Shown piece after piece: positions 44,799-52,269 of a stretch of DNA of 64,000 nt. The notes beneath the pieces were generated by a model that was not told the origin of the DNA, ran no database searches, and saw nothing but the letters and a program-made list of their open reading frames with translations. The translations under genes were made by a program, and so were the position numbers. Origin of the DNA: a bacterium 1XD8-76 (GTDB lineage: Bacteria; Bacillota; Clostridia; Lachnospirales; Lachnospiraceae); assembly GCA_003611955.1 (NCBI GenBank), contig RAZE01000010.1, positions 1 through 64,000 of the forward strand, given 5' to 3'. Position 1 is the stretch's first letter. Every line of letters begins with the position of its first letter.

Positions 44799-46028
44799 TT
44801 ACATTTTTTGATATTTTAATGTGATAATACTGTGGAAAGTGGCCGTCTCATTATGGTAATACATCTGCATGTCGCCATGGTACTTGTCGACTGTTTTCCG
44901 GATGCTTTTCAGACCGAAGCCGTGTCGTTGACAGTCGGGTTTGGATGTAGGTATAAGACCGCCGCGCGAAACACGGGAAAACGGATCGCTTTGGCAGGAA
45001 TTTACCATCGTGATAACGGCAAAAGGCGTATTTTCCTTTTTTTGAACAGTCATTTCAATAAGTGCTTCCGAAATGCCCCGGCAGGCTTCCGTCGCGTTAT
45101 CCAGTAAATTGCAGAATAGAGAAGTGATATCATTATCTGCCATAAAGTCTACAGTGCCGCTGCGTATATCGGTAAGAAAGGATATATGCAGAGAGAGGCA
45201 CTGTTTTTTGTATCGTCCGAGAATAGCATTTAAAAGCGCATTGTCGCATAACTTTGCGGCATCCTTTAAGTCCGAGGAAAGCAAAAGCTGTTTGATATAG
45301 GCGGAAATTTTTTCATGGTCACACTGATCATTCAGAAGATCGATGGACTGCAGGTGCTTTTTGATGTCGTGGATCAGGATGCTCTGGTTGTCGTACTGGG
45401 AGAGGAGCATCTCGTAGTATTTTGCGGTGTCGGACTCCTTTTGGAGAAGGAGGAGGGTTTCGGTGTGTTCGGAATGTTTTTTCTGGATATAGCAGTTTAA
45501 ACCGAATATAAGTAAATTAATACATAAAAGGAAAGCTGCGCTCAGTGAGATCATCCAGTCTGATGTCTGAGGAAGAGCAGTATTTTCTCCAATAAGGAAG
45601 AAAGTGAGTATTACAAAGACAGAAGCGGCAGAAATAAAGCAGAGTAAAAAGGAGGAGGGATTTCGCGATGCATTGTCGGAGGTCTTTCCTTTAAAAAACC
45701 AGATCAGTATATATATGATAAAGAAATTTAATATTTTACTGAAAACGGTTAAAAGGGCAAGATTTCGGAAGTAAGAGGTTTCGGCAAAAAAATATGGGAT
45801 GTAGAGAGAAATAATGCCGTATAGTAGTAATTCACATGCGCCCATAACAGCGGTGAATATAGCGGAGTGGAATATAGCCGTTAAACACTTTAAATGGTAT
45901 TGGGTTTGCAGATATGTGTAGTTTGCTAAAACAAACAAAATGGTATTTAGCCATTTTATTTCAAAGACTGATACAAAAAACAGGAACAGATACAAGAAGG
46001 TGAGAACTAATAATTTTTTGTTTTTCAA
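44799..46028 (-). CDS. AgrC-like quorum-sensing histidine kinase (GHKL), intact copy
   Basis: 409 aa with a TTG start (46028). Six or seven N-terminal helices (residues 1 to about 190) would bind an autoinducing peptide. The dimerisation helix holds the phospho-His in ILIHDIKKHLQS. The GHKL ATPase has NLLDNATEAC and HGFGLKSIRKTVDKYHG. It diverges from agrB (46191). No intact response regulator or agrD is close by; the only regulator (43072-43536) lacks its DNA-binding domain. It is the parent or product of the duplication that gave the broken copy at 41716. Confidence 0.88.
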   Translation of the reverse strand: MKNKKLLVLTFLYLFLFFVSVFEIKWLNTILFVLANYTYLQTQYHLKCLTAIFHSAIFTAVMGACELLLYGIISLYIPYFFAETSYFRNLALLTVFSKILNFFIIYILIWFFKGKTSDNASRNPSSFLLCFISAASVFVILTFFLIGENTALPQTSDWMISLSAAFLLCINLLIFGLNCYIQKKHSEHTETLLLLQKESDTAKYYEMLLSQYDNQSILIHDIKKHLQSIDLLNDQCDHEKISAYIKQLLLSSDLKDAAKLCDNALLNAILGRYKKQCLSLHISFLTDIRSGTVDFMADNDITSLFCNLLDNATEACRGISEALIEMTVQKKENTPFAVITMVNSCQSDPFSRVSRGGLIPTSKPDCQRHGFGLKSIRKTVDKYHGDMQMYYHNETATFHSIITLKYQKM

Positions 46029-46190
46029 TACTTTTTGTGAACGATCTGAAGAGAAGCATGTATTATATTGAATTTTGCCGAGAAACTTTGTTATTTTATA
46101 GCTGTGAAATTCAATGGCGAATTCTGCATCGTGTATTATGGGCTATCAGCCTAAAGCACCGAAAGAACTGACAAGATACAGGAGAACGAA

Positions 46191-46769
46191 ATGATAGAAA
46201 AAGGCACGGAGGCAGCGGTTCGCTGGCTGATAGCCTGCGGTGCTGTAAAAGAGGAAGAAAAAGAAGTGTATTGCTACGCGGCATACAGTTTTCTGTTATC
46301 CATCGCGCCGCTGTTATTGGCCGCGGCATTCGGCCTGTGTCTGGGATGTGTAAAACAGAGTGTGCTGATCGTCGTTCCGTTTATGGCACTTCGCAAGTTT
46401 AGCGGTGGGTATCATACGAAGCATCTGTGGACATGTCTGATGTTTTCCAGTATATTGCTGCGTCTGTGTATTTTGTTTTCTCTTGTTGCAGTCTGTGATG
46501 GGAGACTGCTTGCGGTCACATTGCTTGCGGGGATCAGTCTGGTTATATGGAGCCCGCTGGATCATGAAAACAGAAAGCTGGAACCGGAAGAAAAAGTCTG
46601 CTATAAAAAGATAACAGCAGTGCTTACGGCGGTATTTTTGATGACAGGTCTATTGTTTTATTTTATGAAAATACCTGCCTGTGCAATTTCTGTCTTTACA
46701 GGCATTATCTTGTCGGCGGGGATGCAGATGCCGGTTGTATTTAAGAAACTGTTTATAAAAATACACTGA
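46191..46769 (+). CDS. AgrB-like peptide-processing membrane endopeptidase
   Basis: 192 aa. The catalytic region RKFSGGYHTKHLWTC holds H75 and C82 in the correct spacing. The rest is four to six membrane helices. AgrB cuts and cyclises the AgrD precursor into a thiolactone peptide signal. No agrD-like small frame with a central Cys follows; the stop is succeeded by a terminator and then fragments. Either agrD was lost, or AgrB acts on a peptide encoded elsewhere. The ribosome site is ACAGGAG. Confidence 0.88.
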   Translation: MIEKGTEAAVRWLIACGAVKEEEKEVYCYAAYSFLLSIAPLLLAAAFGLCLGCVKQSVLIVVPFMALRKFSGGYHTKHLWTCLMFSSILLRLCILFSLVAVCDGRLLAVTLLAGISLVIWSPLDHENRKLEPEEKVCYKKITAVLTAVFLMTGLLFYFMKIPACAISVFTGIILSAGMQMPVVFKKLFIKIH

Positions 46770-46806
46770 CAACAAAGTTGACAGAGCGATAAGTGTGTTT
46801 GGAAAG

Positions 46807-46851
46807 AGAAAAGAGTATCTGAAACGAATTTCAGGGCTCTTTTCTTTTTTT
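46807..46851 (+). terminator. Terminator after agrB
   Basis: AGAAAAGAG (46807-46815) and CTCTTTTCT (46837-46845) flank an inner CTGAA/TTTCAG hairpin; T run 46845-46851. Confidence 0.8.
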
Positions 46852-46987
46852 GTATGTGGATATATTGGAAAACGACCAAAAAGGCTTTTGAAATGTCGTT
46901 TAGCGCAGATGGGGTCGAAAAGGGTGGAAAAAGATGGATAATAAGGGCAGTCATTGATTTCACGGTTACACGAAATAAAAAATCTGG

Positions 46988-47341
46988 CTGGAGGAAAAAA
47001 GAGAAATCAGACTTGGCGCTTTGTTGATGGCGGCGATAATGGCGATGCCGGTTCCGGTGATGGCGGCAGAAAAGGGGAATTTAGAGGTCGTTGATAAAAG
47101 CGTAGTAGGAGGTCGGGATGAAGATACAGGCTATTTCATCAATGCGGATGTATATAGCAAGAAATTTACTATTAACGAGGAAATGACGTTAGCAAACTCG
47201 GAACCTAAACATACAGGAACGAGAGAAAGAAATGATGATGAGTCGACAACGCGTTTCCGCGCACATGGGTGGACTACATGGACAGATACTTTTTGGGGCA
47301 GCAGGAATAGCGGGAATTGTAGTATCACTGATATGCTATAG
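46988..47341 (+). pseudogene. Remnant of a small secreted protein gene lacking a start codon
   Basis: The frame reads EIRLGALLMAAIMAMPVPVM and then AAEKGNLEVVDKS, a clear signal peptide with an AxA-type cleavage site. Its natural start (expected just after GGAGGAAAAAA at 46991) is missing; only a late TTG (47021) or CTG is available. After RFRAHGWTTWTDTFWG it changes character and stops, while another frame continues as a membrane segment. This suggests a deletion fusing two genes near 47290. A bacteriocin-like exported protein is possible, but I see no diagnostic motif. Confidence 0.5.
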
Positions 47342-48266
47342 CGTCGGAATAACGGCTGATTCGGAGGAACCGCTTTTGAGAAGAGGAAGCAGCAGATATA
47401 CTGTGAAAGATAATTATTATGATGAGGACGGTTTTTATGAATTCAGGCAGAGCGAAAATAACATAAATATGCTGGCGGATTTTTATAATGAATGTTATGA
47501 CTCAAAAGTAATGACGTTGGTGTCGGTTTTTAATCAGTCTCTGTTTATAGAAAGCTTTATGGGTGATAAAAGGTTTTATTATAACAGTGATGAGTTTATG
47601 GAAGGCAGTCAAAATACACAAGTTGGTATAAAGTCTGTGCAGATGAACAGAAAAACATTTGAATTCTATAAAATGGATATCGAGGATGGAACAGAGATTG
47701 ATTGGGAAAGCATAGCATATAAGGATAATGTGGAAATACCTGTTTTACTGGGGACGGATTACAGAGATACATATAAAAGTGGCGATGTAATCACCGGTAA
47801 TTTATACGGAAAAGAGTTTGAATTTGCAGTGGCAGGCTTTTTAAAGGAAAACTCTTGTATTTATTATAAAACTGCGTCAGAGTTTTGCCTGGATCAGTAT
47901 ATAGTGATTCCGTATCTGGTAAAATTGTGGGAAGTAGAACCGAAAAATTTTGAGTTTGAGGGAATCTTATATTTTGCAATGATCAACTGTGATCTGATTA
48001 CAGATGCAGGTCATGAAGCATTTATAGAAGAGGTAAAAAGAATATCGGACAAGACAGGATTTACTGAATTTTCAATTATTGGTATTGATGAATTTATGAT
48101 AAAGAATATCCCCCTTATCGTCTTCGTCTGGGAAAATATAAATATAGTATACTTTGGAGCGGCATGTGTTTATCTTTTGTGGCTGTCTATTTTATATAAA
48201 ATTTCATACGTTATTATAAATGATAAAGAAAAGAAAGATATGAAATTTGTCTCTAAAAAATTTTAA
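47232..48266 (+). pseudogene. Truncated ABC permease-like protein (TM plus MacB-like external domain)
   Basis: A natural-looking sequence begins at about 47286 with a membrane helix (GIAGIVVSLICYSVGIT). An external domain of about 240 residues follows (VPVLLGTDYRDTYKSGDVIT-like strand, YGKEFEFAVAGFLKE), resembling the MacB/FtsX periplasmic core. A second helix (IVYFGAACVYLLWLSIL) follows before a stop at 48266. The usual last two helices are displaced into the next frame at 48275. The upstream start (ATG 47232) lies inside the secreted-protein remnant and is probably not native. Read as a gene fused and truncated by deletion. Confidence 0.5.
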
Positions 48267-48274
48267 CAATAAGC

Positions 48275-48430
48275 ATGGTATCATTGTCTGGAGCGATTCT
48301 TGTGCCATATTGTTATATGGGAAATCTTTTCGGAAAGCCGGTTGCCATAATGGCATTTATAATAGCAGTTTCCGGATGCTTATTGTATATAAAATGGTTA
48401 CGGTATTTACGCAAAAAGAGTTATTGCTGA
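48275..48430 (+). pseudogene. C-terminal membrane fragment of the same permease
   Basis: 51 codons from an ATG at 48275 with no good ribosome site: two hydrophobic helices (AILVPYCYMGNLF, AIMAFIIAVSGCLLYI) and a basic end LRYLRKKSYC. This is the expected end of an FtsX-like permease, shifted out of frame from 47232-48266. Confidence 0.4.
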
Positions 48431-48496
48431 GCAGAAGAATATGCTCCGGAATGTTACCCGCTCCGTGATATACCGAGGTTTACGATTAAGGTTACT

Positions 48497-49454
48497 GCTT
48501 GAAATGATCTGACTTTTATGATATAGTCAGAGGAAAGCAGACTATTTTCATAAATATAGTCTCTATATTGAGACTGTCTGTCAGGCGGCGTTCTGCCGTA
48601 TCTTGCCGAAAGGCGTCCTGAAGATCCCTGCTTTTAAATTCAAAACCAGTTAAATGGAAAAGCGGGAGAAGAGGGGATGACATATACTTTCTCCTGCGGA
48701 AAGGAGAAGAAATATGTCAAATACGGAGAGAAATCATAAGGATAATGTATTTTGTCTGCTGTACAGAGATAAGAAGAATTTACTATCCCTGTATAATGCC
48801 ATGAATGATACATCCTATGAGAATGAGGAGGAACTGGAGGTAGTTACATTAGAGGAGGCAATCTGTATGAAAATGCGGAATGACGCGGCGTTTGTGATCG
48901 ATTCAACGCTGAACCTCTATGAACAGCAGGCGAGCGTCAATCCAAACATGCCGCTTCGCGATTTATACTATGTGACAGAGGAATTGAAAAAGATTGCTCC
49001 GCCGGGCAGACTGCACCGGACGACAAAGGTGAGGATCCCGGCGCCGAGGTTCGTGGTTTTCTATAACGGGTCGGCAGATCGGCCGGAGAGAATGACTTAC
49101 AGGCTCTCGGAATTGTTCTCCAGGGAGGAAAAGGAACCGGAATTAGAGTTGGTGGTCACTGTGGTTAATATTAATCCCGGGTGCAGCAGAGAATTGCTGT
49201 ATAAATGTGAGAGCCTGGGAGGATATATGGCTTTTGTTGAGAAAGTCCGGAATAAATTGGCCGCTGAACTAAAAGTGGAGGAAGCTGTGCGCCAGTCAGT
49301 AAATGAGTGCATTTCAGAAAAGATCCTTGAGGATTTTTTCAGGGAACACAGGGAGGAGATCGTAGAAATGGGGATTTACGAGTTCGATCAGGAATTGCAT
49401 GACCAGGTACTTCGGGAAGATGGGGAAGCGATTGGGATGGAGAAAGGGATAGAG
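48497..49454 (+). repeat. Duplicated Rpn cassette, copy 2
   Basis: Matches 43651-44609 over upstream DNA and coding region and diverges after about codon 247. The two copies are in the same orientation 4.85 kb apart, so recombination between them would delete the agr and permease remnants. The copied upstream DNA fills the gap 48431-48713. Confidence 0.85.
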
Positions 49455-49571
49455 ATCGGTAGAAGAGAAGCTATAGAAAATTTGATGGATACGTTGAATT
49501 TAACAGAGGAGCAGGCGATGGAGGCATTGAAAATCCCGGAGAGTGAGAGAAAAAAATACAGCGTCAGTTAG
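48714..49571 (+). CDS. Rpn-family PD-(D/E)XK nuclease-like protein (transposase_31 type), copy 2
   Basis: 285 aa. Same layout as copy 1: NHKDNVFCLLYRDKKNLLSL, NDAAFVIDSTLNLYEQQ, VAFVEK-type helix and a conserved DFFREHREEIVEMG region. The C-terminus differs: GIEIGRREAIENLMDTLNLT and TEEQAMEALKIPESER, a helix pair usual in this family for regulating the nuclease. The switch in tails with a constant body suggests exchange of the C-terminal region. The ribosome site is AAAGGAG. Confidence 0.82.
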   Translation: MSNTERNHKDNVFCLLYRDKKNLLSLYNAMNDTSYENEEELEVVTLEEAICMKMRNDAAFVIDSTLNLYEQQASVNPNMPLRDLYYVTEELKKIAPPGRLHRTTKVRIPAPRFVVFYNGSADRPERMTYRLSELFSREEKEPELELVVTVVNINPGCSRELLYKCESLGGYMAFVEKVRNKLAAELKVEEAVRQSVNECISEKILEDFFREHREEIVEMGIYEFDQELHDQVLREDGEAIGMEKGIEIGRREAIENLMDTLNLTEEQAMEALKIPESERKKYSVS

Positions 49572-49574
49572 TTT

Positions 49575-49630
49575 TCCGCGTTGCATTTTTCCGGAAAAAA
49601 CTGCATGCAGGGATGATTTTTCAGTATCTG
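49575..49630 (-). pseudogene. 56-bp scrap of a tetR gene
   Basis: Matches the plus-strand bases 51230-51285 inside the tetR gene with about six differences. On the minus strand it reads QILKNHPCMQFFPEKCNAE against QVLKNYPCMQLFLEKCNAE. It indicates that a tetR relative once stood here, before the DUF1266 gene, and was deleted. Confidence 0.65.
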
Positions 49631-49655
49631 TGGAGATAAAAAGGAGGAACTTTCC

Positions 49656-50943
49656 ATGCATTTGTTTCAGATTCATAAGCATAAACGCAAAGCCAGGATT
49701 TGGTTCGGCATTTCGATGGCGGCAATACTTCTTGCTGGCTGCGGAAAGAAAATACCCAGGCTTTCCGAGGAGGAATTGGCTGCTTTGCAATATAGAGAAA
49801 ATGGAGGTGGAGGATTACTACGGAGACGGAGTATAATACGAGGCTTACGTTCCGAAAGGAAGCAGTTATCAGGATGGCAGTGTGTCCTACTTTGACCACG
49901 GAATTACATATTTCGCTTCCGCCTGCAGTTTGGAGTCCACGTCTTACCTGTATGAATACATGGGTGATACAGTGCAGTACACCGTGAATGACTGGCAGGA
50001 TGAGAACTTCGGCAATGCGGACCAGGTAGAGTTGAGCAAAATGAAGAAAAACGGCGACGACAGAAAATATTTTTGATGGGAGTAAGTTTGGCGCCAGGGC
50101 GGTCTTTTATTTGGATGTGCAGGAAGAAGGTGCCGGCGTTTTGTGGAATCTGGAATTGGATGAAGGAAATGTAGATGAAGAGACGGCGTCTATTATCCAT
50201 GAAATAGCGACATGCTACCGCATTGATTTGGAGGAGATAGAGACCGCTGTGGCGGCGAGGGAGAAAAGCAGCTTCCCGATACTGTTCTGTGGTTCAATGC
50301 AACGTATGCGACGTTGACATACAGCAATTCGGGGGACTGGAGACTGGTAGGCGGGGTAGAGCCCGCAGGGATGGACAGCAGTCTGGTGCAGTATGCGTTG
50401 AACAGAGATTGGAACATAGAGGATAAGGAATCTGCGTTAGAAACCGTAGAGTCTCTCAAGCTGGAAGGACACAGGGCAAAATGCCGGGAGTGTATGGAGG
50501 AACTCGAGGAGATGGGAATGCTTGAATACGGCGAGGAAGAGTTTGTGCAGAAGCTTCAGGAGTCAGGAATCGAGGAAAACCTTTTCCGGTATGTGATCGC
50601 CTATTACCTCTATCAGAACGGACAGGATGAAAATTATATCGCGGCCTGGGATCTGTGCAGAGTCAATCAGTTATATGCAGATTTCTATATCTGTGAGTAT
50701 ATGACATATGAGGAGGCGATGAATGCTTCGTTAGAAAACTCAAAGAATTTACAGCAGATGTACTCTTTCTGGGAGGAGATGATAGATTCCTATATGATGG
50801 GCTATCAGTTTTGGCAGAGCGATCCCGCTGTGACGGAAGATTCTCCGACATTGAAGCGCTATGGTTACTATGAGACATTGCACGCAATGGATGACGGTCC
50901 CTATACTTTGGATTGGGATATGGAACTTAAAAAGAGCTGGTGA
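49656..50943 (+). pseudogene. DUF1266-type lipoprotein, multiply frameshifted
   Basis: It starts as a lipoprotein (MAAILLAGCGKKIPRL, ribosome site AAAGGAGG). It shifts frame near 49800, meets an in-frame TAA at about 49851, continues as YEAYVPKGSSYQDGSVSYFD, shifts again near 50073 and once more near 50255. It then runs openly to 50943. The last 200 residues are a DUF1266 domain: RDWNIEDKESALETVESL, LEGHRAKCRECME and AAWDLCRVNQLYADFYICEY. With at least three shifts and one stop it cannot give a full product; the 50314-50943 part could be translated only from weak starts. Confidence 0.75.
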
Positions 50944-50976
50944 GACAGAACGGAGATTCGGAAGTAAAAAGTGCCG

Positions 50977-51576
50977 CTAAAAAGAGAATCTCTCCAGAAA
51001 CTCAATATAGGCAATATTTTCCTGATAGAGCAGTTCGGCCTGAAAACTGCCCGTGAGAAAACGATCTTCCATCAGGCTTTTCAGAGTATAGCGTAGAATA
51101 TGGCGCAGTTTGACAGCGTCTGTTTCCGCGGGAAGATGGCTGAAATCCGCCTGGGCGTCGAAAGCATCATACAGATCCGTCAGCTCCCTCTTTTTCTCTT
51201 CAATGGCGGTCAGTGCTTCCGGCGTGATCTCCGCGTTGCACTTTTCCAGAAAAAGCTGCATACAGGGATAATTTTTCAGTACCTGAAGCCGCCCCGCCTC
51301 CATCTGTTTCTGCAGAGTGAAATAGTTCGTCTCTTTTGCGTCGACGGCAGCCTTTAGTTCCATGGACATAAAACGCACGCTGTAATCGTATATAAAACTG
51401 TAAAGTCCCAGCTTGGAACCGAAATAATGGAAGAGCAGTCCCTTGCTGATGCCGGCTTCTTTCACGATATCGTCCGTACTGGCAAAGGAATAACCGCGCA
51501 TACCGAAAATTTTTAATGCGGCGTTGATCATGCGGTCCTGTTTTTCTTTTTTCAGATCAAAAAATTTCTCATTCAT
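50977..51576 (-). CDS. TetR-family transcriptional regulator
   Basis: 199 aa from the ATG at 51576, which has GGAAA upstream; an ATG at 51588 is also possible. The helix-turn-helix is at residues about 15-60 (RMINAALKIFGMRGYSFAST, DDIVKEAGISKGLLFHYFGS). The ligand-binding half is helical and contains CMQLFLEKCNAE. A palindrome 30 bp upstream (TGACT-n5-AGTCA, 51606-51620) could be its own operator. The divergent acidic membrane protein gene at 51754 may share control. The ligand is unknown. Confidence 0.9.
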   Translation of the reverse strand: MNEKFFDLKKEKQDRMINAALKIFGMRGYSFASTDDIVKEAGISKGLLFHYFGSKLGLYSFIYDYSVRFMSMELKAAVDAKETNYFTLQKQMEAGRLQVLKNYPCMQLFLEKCNAEITPEALTAIEEKKRELTDLYDAFDAQADFSHLPAETDAVKLRHILRYTLKSLMEDRFLTGSFQAELLYQENIAYIEFLERFSF

Positions 51577-51605
51577 TCGTATTTCCATTCTTTCGGGTGT
51601 AAAAT

Positions 51606-51620
51606 TGACTTTGACAGTCA
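51606..51620. promoter_or_regulatory. Candidate TetR operator
   Basis: TGACT-TTGAC-AGTCA is a perfect 5+5 palindrome in the 178-bp divergent region between tetR and the 51754 gene. Assigned by position only. Confidence 0.35.
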
Positions 51621-51753
51621 GTTCTATAACTATATCACATTTGCCGGGAGACGGCAACCCAAAATAATAAAATTTCCTCTTTTCATATGAGGCATTTCGT
51701 ATTAAGATACTAGTAAGCAATAAAATTGAAATATGCAGGAGAAGGAGAGAAAA

Positions 51754-52245
51754 ATGGCTAAAAAATTTGGGAAGTTTTTGGTGGCAGCGACAGCGATAGG
51801 TGCGGCGGCGGTCGGCGCATACTATTATCTTCAGGGGAAAGACAAAGTGGCGAGACCTGTGGAGGACGAGGACGACGATTTTGACGATTTCAGCGATGAC
51901 CTGGATGAGGACGAGGGGGAGAGAGGATATGTGACGCTGACGCCGGAGCGGGTGAGCGAGACAGTGAAAAAAGCGGCTGAGGAAGCGAAGGATTTCGCGC
52001 AGTTTGCGGCGGGGGAGGCGAAAGAATTTGCCCACGGTGTGATCCAGGGGACAAAAGAGGCTCTCGCGGCGAGAAAAGAGAGCGCGAAGGAAGCGGAGGA
52101 ATCGGCAGTGGAAGTACCTGCGGAGGAGGCGTCGCCGGAGGAGGAAGCAGTGAAAGAGCCGGAGGCCGTAACGGAGGAAACCGTTCCGGTGAATGGATCA
52201 AAAGTGGAAACCTTTCTGGATGAGGAAGAGGAAGACAACGAATAA
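51754..52245 (+). CDS. Acidic single-pass membrane protein of unknown function
   Basis: 163 aa from the ATG at 51754 behind GGAGAAGGAGAG; the in-frame ATG at 51733 lacks a site. One N-terminal helix (KFLVAATAIGAAAVGAYYYL) has a Gly/Ala-rich YtxH-like look. It is followed by a strongly acidic stretch (EDEDDDFDDFSDDLDEDEGE). A helical region follows with repeated ETVKKAAEEAKDFAQFA-type segments and a Glu/Ala/Pro tail. Similar small stress or envelope proteins occur in clostridia. It lies 24 bp before addB. Confidence 0.65.
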   Translation: MAKKFGKFLVAATAIGAAAVGAYYYLQGKDKVARPVEDEDDDFDDFSDDLDEDEGERGYVTLTPERVSETVKKAAEEAKDFAQFAAGEAKEFAHGVIQGTKEALAARKESAKEAEESAVEVPAEEASPEEEAVKEPEAVTEETVPVNGSKVETFLDEEEEDNE

Positions 52246-52269
52246 CATCAGGATATAGGGAATATTTTT

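Noticed and set aside
46770-47020. agrD gene downstream of agrB
   Set aside because: The only short frames here lack a central Cys/Ser and an acidic tail; the region mainly holds a terminator.
43651-49454. Insertion sequences at the Rpn copies
   Set aside because: No terminal inverted repeats or DDE transposase was seen at the borders; the similarity ends within the coding region.
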